DNA from: Rubrivivax sp. A210
GTDB taxonomy: Bacteria; Pseudomonadota; Gammaproteobacteria; Burkholderiales; Burkholderiaceae_C
Reading direction: 5' to 3'
Assembly: GCF_904426505.1 (NCBI RefSeq)
Contig: NZ_CAJGBN010000001.1
Span: 744,001 to 808,000, forward strand
DNA length: 64,000 nt
A model generated the notes under the pieces. That model was not told the DNA's origin. It saw only the letters and a list, made by a program, of their open reading frames with translations, and did no database searches. Position numbers and translations under genes: made by a program. Positions 38,466 through 49,018 of this stretch are shown one piece after another (the first letter of the stretch is position 1; every line of letters starts with the position of its first letter).

Positions 38466-39557
38466 ATGAGCTTCCGCCCCGAACCACCCTACCGCCATGG
38501 CCAGGGCGCGCGCACCGCGGTGCTGCTCGTCAACCTGGGCACGCCGGAAGCTGCCACCGCGCCGGCGCTGCGCCGCTACCTGGCCGAGTTCCTGAGCGAC
38601 CGGCGCGTGGTGGAAATCCCGCGCCTGGTCTGGTGGCCCATCCTGCACGGCATCATCCTGCGCACGCGGCCGGCGAAGTCGGCGGCCAAGTACGCCAGCG
38701 TCTGGATGAAGGAAGGCTCGCCGCTGGCCGTCTGGACCCAGCGCCAGACCGCCGCCCTGGCCGCGCGGATGGCAGCCGACGGCAGCCAGGTTCTCGTGCG
38801 CCACGCCATGCGCTACGGCCAGCCCGCCGTGCCCGAGGTGCTGGACGCGCTGCGCGCCGAGGGCGCCACGCGCGTGCTGGTGTTGCCGCTGTACCCGCAA
38901 TATGCAGCCGCCACCACCGCCAGCGTGGCCGACAAGGTGATGCAGTGGGCACAGCAGGCGCGCTACATGCCGGAGCTGCGCTTCGTCGGCGAATACCACG
39001 ACGACCCCGGCTATATCGAGGCCCTGGCCGCCCGCCTGCGCGCCCACTGGCAGGCCCACGGCCGCGCCGAGCGCCTGGTGCTCAGCTTCCACGGCCTGCC
39101 CGAGCGCAGCCTGCACCTGGGCGACCCCTACCACTGCCAGTGCCACAAGACGGCACGCCTGCTGGCCGAGGCGCTGGGCCTGGCGGCGGGCGAGGTGCAA
39201 GTCACCTTCCAGAGCCGCTTCGGCAAGGCCAAGTGGCTGGAGCCCTATACCGAGCCGACGCTGAAGGCGCTGGGCGCCCAGGGCGTGAAGTCGGTCGACG
39301 TGATGTGCCCCGGCTTCGTTGCCGACTGCCTGGAGACGCTGGAAGAAATCGGCCAGGAGGTGCGCGACGCCTTTCTCGGCGCCGGTGGCGAGAGCTTCCG
39401 CTACGTGCCCTGCCTCAACGACGACGCGGCCTGGATCGCCGCACTGGCTGCCCTGGTCGAGCGCCATCTGCAGGGCTGGGACACGCGCAGCAGCCCCGAC
39501 CCCGCCACGCTGCGCCAGAGCCGCGAACGCGCCCTGGCGATGGGCGCCAAGGCCTGA
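38466..39557 (+). CDS. hemH: Ferrochelatase
   Basis: A 363-residue ferrochelatase that inserts Fe2+ into protoporphyrin IX to make haem. The family signatures are VLLVNLGTPEAATAPALRRY at the N-terminus, the catalytic His in LVLSFHGLPERSLHLGDPYH, VTFQSRFGKAKWLEPYTEP, and VMCPGFVADCLETLEEI. A His- and Cys-containing stretch (YHCQCHKTARLL) resembles other proteobacterial forms. It begins the hemH-hslR-grpE-dnaK-dnaJ run. Confidence 0.96.
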   Translation: MSFRPEPPYRHGQGARTAVLLVNLGTPEAATAPALRRYLAEFLSDRRVVEIPRLVWWPILHGIILRTRPAKSAAKYASVWMKEGSPLAVWTQRQTAALAARMAADGSQVLVRHAMRYGQPAVPEVLDALRAEGATRVLVLPLYPQYAAATTASVADKVMQWAQQARYMPELRFVGEYHDDPGYIEALAARLRAHWQAHGRAERLVLSFHGLPERSLHLGDPYHCQCHKTARLLAEALGLAAGEVQVTFQSRFGKAKWLEPYTEPTLKALGAQGVKSVDVMCPGFVADCLETLEEIGQEVRDAFLGAGGESFRYVPCLNDDAAWIAALAALVERHLQGWDTRSSPDPATLRQSRERALAMGAKA

Positions 39558-39573
39558 ACGGCCGACAGGCGAG

Positions 39574-40014
39574 ATGAAGACCAAGCCTGGTGCCTCGAAT
39601 GCGCCCGCCGCGACACCCGGCCTGCGCCTGGACAAGTGGCTGTGGGCGGCCCGCTTCCACAAGACGAGGGCGCTGGCGGCCGACGAGATCGCCCACGGCC
39701 GCGTCAGCGTCAACGGGCAAGCCGCCAAGGCCTCGCGCGAGGTGCGCGTGGGCGACCGCATCGAGCTGCGCCAGGGCCCGCTGCTGCGCACGCTGGACGT
39801 GCGCGGCCTGAGCGCACTGCGCGGCCCGGCCCCGGTGGCGCAGTTGCTCTACGAGGAGACGGCGGAGAGCATCGCCGTGCGGCAGAAGGCCGCCGAGCAG
39901 CGCCGCCAGGGCGTGGAGCCGGCCAGCAGCATCGAGCAGGGGCGGCCGACCAAGCGGGATCGGCGCCAGTTGGCCGACTGGCAGCGCTGGAGCGCCAGCA
40001 TCGACGAGCGCTGA
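39574..40014 (+). CDS. hslR: S4-domain ribosome-associated heat shock protein Hsp15
   Basis: A 146-residue RNA-binding protein. The S4 domain is at residues ~15-75 (LRLDKWLWAARFHKTRALAADE, then GRVSVNGQAAKASREVRVGD). In E. coli, Hsp15 binds free 50S subunits that carry a nascent chain and is strongly heat-induced. The C-terminus is basic and charged (TKRDRRQLADWQRW). It starts 16 nt after hemH. A sigma-32-type promoter lies 44 nt downstream, in front of grpE. Confidence 0.9.
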   Translation: MKTKPGASNAPAATPGLRLDKWLWAARFHKTRALAADEIAHGRVSVNGQAAKASREVRVGDRIELRQGPLLRTLDVRGLSALRGPAPVAQLLYEETAESIAVRQKAAEQRRQGVEPASSIEQGRPTKRDRRQLADWQRWSASIDER

Positions 40015-40058
40015 AACCCCGCTGACCGCGCGGTTTCGACAAATGTGACCGTCGGGCC

Positions 40059-40086
40059 CTTGAAGCCGGGGCCGCCATCCCCATGT
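40059..40086 (+). promoter_or_regulatory. Sigma-32 (RpoH) heat shock promoter of grpE
   Basis: CTTGAAG (40059-40065) and CCCCATGT (40079-40086) with a 13-nt spacer match the heat shock consensus CTTGAAA / CCCCATnT closely. Because the -10 covers the ATG at 40083, that ATG cannot be the grpE start from this promoter; the next ATG at 40113 leaves a leader of about 20 nt. No CIRCE element was found. Confidence 0.8.
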
Positions 40087-40112
40087 CCGCCCCAGTCCTT
40101 CCACAAGCAGCC

Positions 40113-40658
40113 ATGACACAAACCCCCGACCAGAACCCGGCGGCCCCGGAAGCCGCGCCCGCAGACCCCGCCAACGCCCCCGCCACCGCGGCCACCCCGC
40201 CCACCCTCGAAGCGCAACTGGCCGAACTGCAGGCCCGGCACGCCGAAGCCTCCGACGCCTTCCTGCGCGCCAAGGCCGAGGCCGAGAACACGCGCCGCCG
40301 CGCCGACGAAGAAGTGGCCAAGGCGCGCAAGTTCGCCATTGAGGCCTTTGCAGAAAGCCTGCTGCCGGTGAAGGACAGCCTGGAGGCCGCCATCGCCATC
40401 CAGAATGCCACGCCCGAGCAATTGCTCGAAGGCACGCACGCCACGCTGCGCCAGCTCAGCCAGGCGCTCGAGCGCAACCGCGTGGTGCAGATTGCGCCCC
40501 CCGCCGGCACCCGCTTCGACCCCCACCAGCATCAGGCCATCAGCGTCGTGCCGGCTGAGCAGGAGGCCAACACCGTGGTCGCCGTGCTGCAAAAGGGCTA
40601 TCTCATCGCCGAGCGCGTGCTGCGCCCGGCCCTCGTCACGGTGGCCGCGCCCAAATAG
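40113..40658 (+). CDS. grpE: Nucleotide exchange factor GrpE
   Basis: A 181-residue co-chaperone that releases ADP from DnaK. The start at 40113 is preferred over the in-frame ATG at 40083, which lies inside the sigma-32 -10 element. Residues 1-35 are Pro/Ala-rich and disordered, a long coiled coil follows ([20 protein letters not shown], then [20 protein letters not shown]), and the C-terminal beta wing includes [12 protein letters not shown] and [20 protein letters not shown]. The length and motifs are typical. Confidence 0.95.
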   Translation: MTQTPDQNPAAPEAAPADPANAPATAATPPTLEAQLAELQARHAEASDAFLRAKAEAENTRRRADEEVAKARKFAIEAFAESLLPVKDSLEAAIAIQNATPEQLLEGTHATLRQLSQALERNRVVQIAPPAGTRFDPHQHQAISVVPAEQEANTVVAVLQKGYLIAERVLRPALVTVAAPK

Positions 40659-40679
40659 CGTCGTCCACAGCGCCGCGCC

Positions 40680-40707
40680 CTTGAAAGCCGGCCACTTATC
40701 CACAACT
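40680..40707 (+). promoter_or_regulatory. Probable second sigma-32 promoter, in front of dnaK
   Basis: CTTGAAA (40680-40686) is a perfect -35; CCACAACT (40700-40707) matches the -10 consensus at most defined positions, with the same 13-nt spacer as the grpE promoter. The transcript would start about 30 nt before the dnaK ATG, downstream of which GGAG (40732-40735) serves as the ribosome site. Confidence 0.65.
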
Positions 40708-40742
40708 CCAAGACAGCGAAACCACTCCCTCGGAGAAAAGAC

Positions 40743-42686
<1,944 letters not shown>

Positions 42687-42698
42687 AGCCCCTGCCGC

Positions 42699-42742
42699 GC
42701 CGCGTTCGAGGCCCCGGAGCAGTCCGCGGCCCTGAACGCGGC
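42699..42742 (+). terminator. Hairpin between dnaK and dnaJ
   Basis: GCCGCGTTC (42699-42707) pairs perfectly with GAACGCGGC (42734-42742), and GGCC/GGCC continue the stem after a 2-nt internal mismatch; the loop is about 14 nt. GGTTTCATTTC follows, a weak U-rich stretch. It could be a partial terminator or an mRNA processing/stability element lowering DnaJ relative to DnaK. Confidence 0.5.
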
Positions 42743-42774
42743 GGTTTCATTTCTAGCTGGCACCTGAGGGAACC

Positions 42775-43929
42775 ATGGCCAAGCGCGACTTCTACGACAT
42801 CCTGGGCGTGGCCAAGAATGCCACCGACGACGACATCAAGAAGGCCTACCGGCGCCTGGCGGGCAAGCACCACCCCGACCGCCACCAGGGCGACGACGCC
42901 AAACAGGCCGAGGAGAAGTTCAAGGAGGCCAAGGAAGCCTACGAGATGCTCTCCGACCCGCAAAAGCGGGCCGCCTACGACCAGTACGGCCACGCCGGCG
43001 TCGACCCCAATATGGGCGCCCGCGGCGGCGCCGGGCCCGAGGGCTTCGGCGGCTTTGCCGAGGCCTTTGGCGACATCTTCGGCGACATCTTCGGCGGCGG
43101 CGGCGGCGCCACCGGCGGCCGCCGCACGGGCGGCGGGCAACAGGTCTACCGCGGCAGCGATCTCAGCTACGCGATGGAGATCACGCTGGAGGAGGCCGCC
43201 TTCGGCAAGGACACGCAGATCCGCGTGCCCACCTGGGAGACCTGCGACACCTGCAAGGGCAGCGGCGCCAAACCCGGCACCAGCCCCAAGACCTGCACCA
43301 CCTGCAATGGCGCCGGCACGGTGCATCTGCGCCAGGGTTTCTTCAGCATCCAGCAGACCTGCCCGCACTGCCACGGCAGCGGCAAGATCATCCCCGAGCC
43401 CTGCATCACCTGCAGCGGCGCGGGCAAGATCAAGAAGCAGAAGACACTGGAAGTGAAGATCCCCGCCGGCATCAACGAGGGCATGCGCATACGCTCGGCG
43501 GGCAATGGCGAGCCGGGCACCAATGGCGGCCCGCCGGGCGACCTGTACATCGAGATCCGCGTCAAGCAGCACGAGATCTTCGAGCGCGACGGCGACGACC
43601 TGCACTGCTCGGTGCCGGTGGGTCTGACCACCGCCGCGCTCGGCGGCACGCTGGAAGTGCCCACCCTGGGCAGCAAGGCAGAAATCGACCTGCCCGAGGG
43701 CACCCAGCACGGCAAGACCTTCCGCCTGCGCGGCAAGGGCATCAAGGGCCTGCGCTCGAGCTATCCGGGCGACCTCTACTGCCATGTGGCCGTGGAGACG
43801 CCAGTCAAGCTCACCGAGCACCAGCGCAAGCTGCTCAAGGAACTCGACGAGTCCTTTCGCAAGTCGGGTGACCGCCATTCGCCCAATGCCAAGAGCTGGA
43901 CCGACCGCGTGAAAGACCTGTTCAAGTAG
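42775..43929 (+). CDS. dnaJ: Chaperone protein DnaJ (Hsp40)
   Basis: A 384-residue type I DnaJ. The J domain (residues 1-70) has the HPD motif in [16 protein letters not shown] Gly/Phe-rich linker follows, then four zinc-binding CxxCxGxG repeats ([34 protein letters not shown]), and C-terminal substrate domains ([15 protein letters not shown]-type sequence, [20 protein letters not shown]). It stimulates DnaK ATPase. GAGGG precedes the ATG. Confidence 0.98.
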   Translation: MAKRDFYDILGVAKNATDDDIKKAYRRLAGKHHPDRHQGDDAKQAEEKFKEAKEAYEMLSDPQKRAAYDQYGHAGVDPNMGARGGAGPEGFGGFAEAFGDIFGDIFGGGGGATGGRRTGGGQQVYRGSDLSYAMEITLEEAAFGKDTQIRVPTWETCDTCKGSGAKPGTSPKTCTTCNGAGTVHLRQGFFSIQQTCPHCHGSGKIIPEPCITCSGAGKIKKQKTLEVKIPAGINEGMRIRSAGNGEPGTNGGPPGDLYIEIRVKQHEIFERDGDDLHCSVPVGLTTAALGGTLEVPTLGSKAEIDLPEGTQHGKTFRLRGKGIKGLRSSYPGDLYCHVAVETPVKLTEHQRKLLKELDESFRKSGDRHSPNAKSWTDRVKDLFK

Positions 43930-44050
43930 CCGCCGTGGGCGGCCGATACACCGGCTGGGGCATCCAGGCCCCCGCCGCCATGCCTCCCGCCAGCCCTAGC
44001 GCCATTGCTTGCACCCGCAGAGCCACCCTCCGCTCGGGGAGCGCCACGCC

Positions 44051-45706
44051 GTGATCGACCGCGACATCCACCTGGCGCGGGCGCTGCTGGTCGAGGGCAA
44101 CGCCATGCTGCGCAGCGTGGCCGCGGTGCAGTTGCGCGACACCGGCGTCGGCCAAGTGACGACGGTCAGCCGCGTCAAGGAAGCGCGCCTGGCCATCGAG
44201 CGCGAACACTTCGACATCGTCATCTGCAACCGCGAGTTCGAGGGCTCGGACGACAACGGCCAGGACTTGCTCGACGAACTGCGGCGCGAGGGCCAGTTGC
44301 CGCACTCCACCGTCTTCCTGATGGTCAGCTCGCAGGCGACCTACCTGCAGGTGGTCGAGGCGGCCGAGGGCGGGCTGGACGGCATCCTGGTGCGCCCCTA
44401 TACCGGCGCCCTGCTCGCCGAACGCCTGATGGAAGCACGCCGCCGCAAGCGTGAGCTGGCCGACGTGCTGCAGGCCCTGGACAGCGGCCAGACCGAGGTG
44501 GCGCTGGCGCGCGCCCTCAAGCGCTTCCAGGAGAAGAAGGACTACGCCGTCTACTGCGGTCGCCTGGTGGCCGAGCTGCTGATGCGGCTGAACCGGCCCG
44601 AGGACTCGCACAAGGTCTTTGCCAAGCTGGCCGAGCCCAAGCAGGCAATCTGGGCGCGGCTGGGCATGGCGCGTGCCGAGATTGCCGCCGGCGACCTGGC
44701 GCAGGCGCGCAAGAGCATCGCCTCGGTGCTGGCCGACGACCCTGGCTCGGCCGACGCCCACGACCTGGCCGGCCGCATCCTGGTCGAGCAATGCAATTTC
44801 GACGGTGCGCTGGACGAATACCGCCAGGCCGCCAACATCACCCCCGGCTGCCTGCTGCGGGCCCAGCACGCCGGCGCGCTGGCCTTCTACCAGGGCCAGG
44901 GCGCCGAGGCGCTGAAGTTTCTGGAACGTACCGTGAGCATGGGCCTGCAGTCGCGCCTCTTCGACGCGCTGAGCCTGTTGCTGCTGGCACTGCTGCGCCT
45001 CGACTCCGGCGATGCACAGGGTGTGATCGCAGCGCGCGAGCATCTCAAGCGCCTGCGCCTGCGCGCCCCCGAGGTTCAGCGTCTGGCGCGCTTCGGCCTC
45101 GCCATCGACGTGTTGACGGGCCTGGCCGGCGCCTCGCCCGAGGCTGCGCTGGCACCCTTCGAGGCCCTTGCGGCCCAGGTCGGCGACGACGACTTCGACC
45201 TCGAGGCCGCCAATATGCTGCTGGCCACCGCGGCCCGCATGCGAGCCGGACTGCGGGCCGCAGAAGCCCAGGCCGCGATGGTCGAGCGCATTGCGCTGCG
45301 CTTTTGCGTCTCCAAGGCCATGACCGAGGTGCTGCTGGCCTCGGCCCGCCGTGCCGAACCGGCGCAAAGCCAGATCCGCACCGCCCAGGCCCAGGTGCTG
45401 GCGCTATCGGCCCAGGCCATGGACGATTCGCTCAAGGGCGATCAGGCGGGGGCAGCGCGGCGCTTGCTGGAAGCGGGCGAGCGCACGCTCAACGCCAAGC
45501 TGCTGGAAATGGCCGGCGTGCTGGCGCGCCGCAACGCCGCCGCGATACCCGAGGCCCAGGCGCTGATGGCGCGCTCGGCCGAGTTGCTGAAGAAGAGTTG
45601 CCAGGCCACCAACCATATCGCCGGCATCCAGCGCGCAGGCCACTCGCTGGGTGGCCTGAAGCTGCGCGGGCGCACCGATGACAGGCCCGACGCGGTGGTG
45701 GTGTAG
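44051..45706 (+). CDS. Pseudo-receiver domain protein with TPR repeats
   Basis: A 551-residue protein. The GTG at 44051 is preferred because GGGGAG lies 8 nt upstream; a TTG at 44009 is in frame. Residues ~8-125 follow the receiver fold, but the phosphoacceptor position is Asn (IVICNREF, residue ~60), the acidic pair is reduced to VEGN, and the conserved Lys-Pro is RPY. It is therefore unlikely to be phosphorylated. Residues ~150-550 are TPR-like helices (ARKSIASVLADDPGSADAHD, LDEYRQAANITPG). Soluble. It follows dnaJ at 121 nt. Related receiver/TPR fusions occur in pseudomonads and Burkholderiales; the function is not known to me. Confidence 0.8.
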   Translation: MIDRDIHLARALLVEGNAMLRSVAAVQLRDTGVGQVTTVSRVKEARLAIEREHFDIVICNREFEGSDDNGQDLLDELRREGQLPHSTVFLMVSSQATYLQVVEAAEGGLDGILVRPYTGALLAERLMEARRRKRELADVLQALDSGQTEVALARALKRFQEKKDYAVYCGRLVAELLMRLNRPEDSHKVFAKLAEPKQAIWARLGMARAEIAAGDLAQARKSIASVLADDPGSADAHDLAGRILVEQCNFDGALDEYRQAANITPGCLLRAQHAGALAFYQGQGAEALKFLERTVSMGLQSRLFDALSLLLLALLRLDSGDAQGVIAAREHLKRLRLRAPEVQRLARFGLAIDVLTGLAGASPEAALAPFEALAAQVGDDDFDLEAANMLLATAARMRAGLRAAEAQAAMVERIALRFCVSKAMTEVLLASARRAEPAQSQIRTAQAQVLALSAQAMDDSLKGDQAGAARRLLEAGERTLNAKLLEMAGVLARRNAAAIPEAQALMARSAELLKKSCQATNHIAGIQRAGHSLGGLKLRGRTDDRPDAVVV

Positions 45707-45754
45707 CGCCGGCCCAGCCACCTCCAGCATCGCCATCACGGTCACTCGGCCGGA

Positions 45755-46897
45755 TCAGAACAGCTCGCCCTGCCCCGCCACTCTCGGGGGCGGCCGGAAG
45801 AGCGAGAAATCGAAGCCGGCGCGCTCACGGTCCAGGCCAAGGCGGGCACAGGCCGCCACAAAGCGGCGCCGCAGCAGTTGCGCCCAGACACCCTGCCCCG
45901 TCATGCGGCTGCCGAAGCGGCTGTCGTTGTCCTGGCCGCCGCGCATCTCGCGCACGCGCGCCATGATGCGCGCCGAGCGCTCGGGTACATGCTGCTCGAG
46001 CCACTGCTGGAACAGCGGATTCACCTCCCAGGGCAGGCGCAGCACGATGCTGAAGGCCGAACCCGCCCCGGCATCGGCGGCGGCCTGCAGGATGCGCTCG
46101 AGTTCGGGCTCGTTGAGGAAGGGGATCACCGGCGAGACGCTCACCCCCACAGGCACGCCGGCACGCGCCAGGGCCTCGATGGTGCGCAGACGGCGTTGCG
46201 GCGCGGCGGCGCGGGGTTCGAGCTTGCGCGCCAGTTCGCCATCCAGCGTGGTGATGGAAACATAGACCGCCGCCATGCGCTGGGCCGCCATGGGTGCGAT
46301 GAGGTCGAGGTCGCGCTCGACCAGGCTTGCCTTGGTGATGATGGAAAACGGATGGCGGGCCGCGGCCAGCACCTCGATGACCCCACGCGTGATGCGCAGC
46401 CGCCGCTCCACAGGCTGGTAGGCGTCAGTGACCGAGCCGATGTTCAGCTGCAGCGGCGCATAACCGCGCGCCGAGATCGCCTCGCGCAGCCTCTCGGCGG
46501 CGTTGACCTTGGCGACGATGCGCGTCTCGAAATCCAGCCCCGGCGAAAGATCGAGATAGCTGTGCGTGGGCCGCGCATAGCAATAGATGCAACCATGCTC
46601 GCAGCCGCGGTAGGGGTTGATGGAGAGGTCGAAGCCGATGTCGGGCGAATCATTGCCCGAGAGGATGCGGCCCACCTTCTCTTCGAAGACCTGGGTGCCG
46701 GGGGCCGAACGCGCCTCGGCCACGCCTTGCGCCAGCGTGCCCCAGCCGTCGTCGCAGGCCTCGCGGCCTTCGCGGCTGTAGCGGTGGGCCAGTGCCCAGG
46801 CGGTGCCTCTGCCCTTGAGGGCGCCCACCGGCGCCACAGCCAACCAGGCGTCGGCCGCAGGGGATGATGCGGGTTCTGGTGCAGCTTCGAAAGGCAT
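45755..46897 (-). CDS. PA0069-family radical SAM protein
   Basis: A 380-residue radical SAM protein. The 4Fe-4S ligands are in NPYRGCEHGCIYCYARPTHS (CxxxCxxC, residues ~95-114). The family resembles the spore-photoproduct-lyase/SplB branch: GRGTAWALAHRYSREG near the N-terminus, NIGSVTDAYQPVERRLRITR, and SVSPVIPFLNEPELERIL. A perfect LexA-type box abuts the start codon (46899-46914). As I remember, PA0069 of Pseudomonas aeruginosa belongs to the LexA regulon, which fits a DNA-damage role; the substrate is unknown. With the box so close, no Shine-Dalgarno sequence fits, so the start may be leaderless or lie at a downstream GTG. Confidence 0.9.
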   Translation of the reverse strand: MPFEAAPEPASSPAADAWLAVAPVGALKGRGTAWALAHRYSREGREACDDGWGTLAQGVAEARSAPGTQVFEEKVGRILSGNDSPDIGFDLSINPYRGCEHGCIYCYARPTHSYLDLSPGLDFETRIVAKVNAAERLREAISARGYAPLQLNIGSVTDAYQPVERRLRITRGVIEVLAAARHPFSIITKASLVERDLDLIAPMAAQRMAAVYVSITTLDGELARKLEPRAAAPQRRLRTIEALARAGVPVGVSVSPVIPFLNEPELERILQAAADAGAGSAFSIVLRLPWEVNPLFQQWLEQHVPERSARIMARVREMRGGQDNDSRFGSRMTGQGVWAQLLRRRFVAACARLGLDRERAGFDFSLFRPPPRVAGQGELF

Positions 46898-46898
46898 G

Positions 46899-46914
46899 CT
46901 GTAAATATATACAG
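46899..46914 (-). promoter_or_regulatory. LexA-type SOS box at the radical SAM gene
   Basis: CTGT-AAATATAT-ACAG is a perfect match to the CTGT-N8-ACAG core of the proteobacterial SOS box, with the usual AT-rich centre, in an otherwise very GC-rich region. It ends 2 bp before the ATG at 46897. LexA bound here would cover the start of transcription or the start codon. Confidence 0.85.
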
Positions 46915-46964
46915 CCCCATTTCACCCCGCAAGGCCGCTGCCGCCCACCCCGGCGACACCAGGG

Positions 46965-48389
46965 TCAGTATTCGCTGCCGCCCCCGCTGCTGCTGCCGGG
47001 CGCCAGGTTGTCGAACTTGGTCAGCGGCTTCAGGAAGGTCAGCTTGACCGTGCCCACCGGGCCGTTGCGCTGCTTGGCGATGATGATCTCGGCCACGCCC
47101 GGCTCCTTGCTCGCTTCCTTGGTGTAGTAGTCGTCGCGGTAGATGAACATGATGATGTCGGCATCCTGCTCGATGGCACCCGACTCGCGCAGGTCGCTCA
47201 TCATCGGCCGCTTGTCGGTGCGCGTCTCGACGCTGCGGTTGAGCTGCGACAGCGCGATCACCGGGCACTGCAACTCCTTCGCCAGGGCCTTGAGTCCGCG
47301 CGAGATCTCGCCCAGTTCGGTGGCGCGGTTCTCATCACTGCCGCCGCTGCCACTCATCAGCTGCAGGTAGTCGATGACGATCAGGCCCAGGGTGCCACCG
47401 AACTGCCGCGCCATGCGGCGGGCGCGTGCGCGCAATTCGCCGGCATTGAGACCGGCGGTCTCGTCGATGAACATCTGCACCTTGCCCAGGCGCTCCACGG
47501 CCTCGGCCAGGCGGCCCCATTCGTCATCGGCCAGGCGGCCGGTGCGCAGGTGCTGCTGGTTGATGCGGCCCAGCGACCCCACCATGCGCAGTGCCAGCTG
47601 CGAGGCACCCATTTCCATCGAGAACACCAGCACCGGCAGCTCTTCCTTCACCGCGACGTGCTCGGCAATGTTGAGCGCGAAGGCGGTCTTGCCCATCGAA
47701 GGCCGCGCGGCCAGCACGATGAGATCGCCCTTCTGCATGCCGGCGGTCATGCTGTCGAGGTCGTAGTAGCCGGTGCGCACGCCGGTCACGTCCTCGGCGC
47801 CGTTCTCGGCCAGCTCGTTGACGCGGTCCAGCAGCGAGACCACCAGCTTGTCCATGCCCTGGAAGCCCTGGCGCTGGCGCGAGCCCTCCTCGCCGATCTC
47901 GAGGATCTTGCGCTCGGCCTCGTCGAGGATCTGGGCCACCTGGCGGCCCTCGCGGTTGAAGGCGGTGGTGGCGATCTCGTCGCTGGCCGCCACCAGCTTG
48001 CGCAGCACGGCGCGCTCGCGCACGATCTCCGCATAGCGCCGCATATTGGCGGCACTGGGCACGCTCTGCGCCAGCGCATTGAGATAGGCCAGGCCGCCGC
48101 AGTCGTCGGCGCGGCCGCTGCTCTGCAACTGCTCGAAGACCGTGATCACGTCGGCCGGCCGGCTGTGCTGCACCAGGGCCGCGATGGCGCCGAAGATCAG
48201 GCGGTGCTCGTAGCGGTAGAAGTCGGTCTCGGCCAGCAGCTCGGCGGCGCGGTCCCAGGCCAGGTTGTCGAGCAGCAGGCCCCCCAGCACGCTCTGCTCG
48301 GCCTCCACAGAATGTGGTGGCACGCGCAGGCGGGCGATATCGTCGTCGCGGGTCGGGGCGCTGTCGCGCGGGTCGATCAGGGTGCTCAT
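46965..48389 (-). CDS. dnaB: Replicative DNA helicase DnaB
   Basis: A 474-residue hexameric fork helicase. The N-terminal domain (residues ~20-120) begins RVPPHSVEAEQSVLGGLLLD. Walker A is LAARPSMGKTAFALNIAEHV (~215), Walker B is LIVIDYLQLMSG, and VIALSQLNRSVETRTDKRPM with DLRESGAIEQDADIIMFIYR completes the RecA-like core. The start is ATG 48389; the longer frame to 48461 is not supported. No intein or insertion is present. It is downstream of, and in the same direction as, the rplI operon, but separated from it by a terminator. Confidence 0.97.
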   Translation of the reverse strand: MSTLIDPRDSAPTRDDDIARLRVPPHSVEAEQSVLGGLLLDNLAWDRAAELLAETDFYRYEHRLIFGAIAALVQHSRPADVITVFEQLQSSGRADDCGGLAYLNALAQSVPSAANMRRYAEIVRERAVLRKLVAASDEIATTAFNREGRQVAQILDEAERKILEIGEEGSRQRQGFQGMDKLVVSLLDRVNELAENGAEDVTGVRTGYYDLDSMTAGMQKGDLIVLAARPSMGKTAFALNIAEHVAVKEELPVLVFSMEMGASQLALRMVGSLGRINQQHLRTGRLADDEWGRLAEAVERLGKVQMFIDETAGLNAGELRARARRMARQFGGTLGLIVIDYLQLMSGSGGSDENRATELGEISRGLKALAKELQCPVIALSQLNRSVETRTDKRPMMSDLRESGAIEQDADIIMFIYRDDYYTKEASKEPGVAEIIIAKQRNGPVGTVKLTFLKPLTKFDNLAPGSSSGGGSEY

Positions 48390-48510
48390 GGTTTCGACGC
48401 TGGTGGAGGCTGACTGCCGTCTCGGCAGCTTAGTGCAAGGCTCGGAGGCGCCTGTGGGCAAGCCTGTGGATCGCCGGTGTGCGGCCTGTGGGAATGCGCG
48501 GCCCGCAATG

Positions 48511-48537
48511 AAAAAGGCCGGCTGACAGCCGGCCTTT
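48511..48537 (-). terminator. Rho-independent terminator of the rpsF-priB-rpsR-rplI operon
   Basis: Perfect 12-bp arms AAAGGCCGGCTG and CAGCCGGCCTTT (48513-48524 and 48526-48537) lie 19 nt past the rplI stop. Read on the minus strand the stem is followed by a run of T (complement of 48511-48515), the classical arrangement. Confidence 0.9.
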
Positions 48538-48555
48538 GGTGCGCGAGGGCGGGGC

Positions 48556-49008
48556 TCAGTCGACCTGGGCCACCACCTGCACCGTCACCTCGACGACGAC
48601 ATCGCCGTGCGGCGCCACCGACACCGTGTGCTCGCCCACATTCTTGAGCGGGCCGTTGGGCAGGCGCACCTGGGCCTTGGCGATGGCCGTGCCGGCCTTG
48701 CTCAGGGCCTCGGCGATGTCGGCATTGGTGACCGAGCCGAACAGGCGGCCGTCGACGCCGGCCTTCTGCGCGATGCGCACCGTCTTGCCGGCGAGCTGCT
48801 CGCCCACGGCCTGGGCAGCAGCCAGCTTGGCAGCGGCGGCCTTTTCGAGTTCGGCGCGGCGGCCCTCGAATTCCTTGATCGCGGCCTCGGTGGCGCGGCG
48901 CGCCAGCTTGGTCGGGATCAGGAAGTTGCGGGCATAGCCCTGCTTGACCTTGACCACGTCGCCCAGATCACCGAGCTTGGCCACCTTGTCGAGAAGAATC
49001 ACTTGCAT
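48556..49008 (-). CDS. rplI: 50S ribosomal protein L9
   Basis: 150 residues, starting [19 protein letters not shown], with the L9 signature [20 protein letters not shown] and the long connecting helix; the C-terminal RNA-binding domain ends with [18 protein letters not shown] lies 6 nt before the ATG. It is the last gene of the rpsF operon, 10 nt after rpsR. Confidence 0.97.
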   Translation of the reverse strand: MQVILLDKVAKLGDLGDVVKVKQGYARNFLIPTKLARRATEAAIKEFEGRRAELEKAAAAKLAAAQAVGEQLAGKTVRIAQKAGVDGRLFGSVTNADIAEALSKAGTAIAKAQVRLPNGPLKNVGEHTVSVAPHGDVVVEVTVQVVAQVD

Positions 49009-49018
49009 GGCGGGCTCC

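Noticed and set aside
40083-40112. grpE start at 40083
   Set aside because: This ATG lies inside the sigma-32 -10 element (CCCCATGT), so it would not be in the heat shock transcript.
46899-46914. FNR/CRP-type site
   Set aside because: The half-sites CTGT/ACAG with an 8-bp AT centre fit LexA and lack TTGAT or TGTGA halves.
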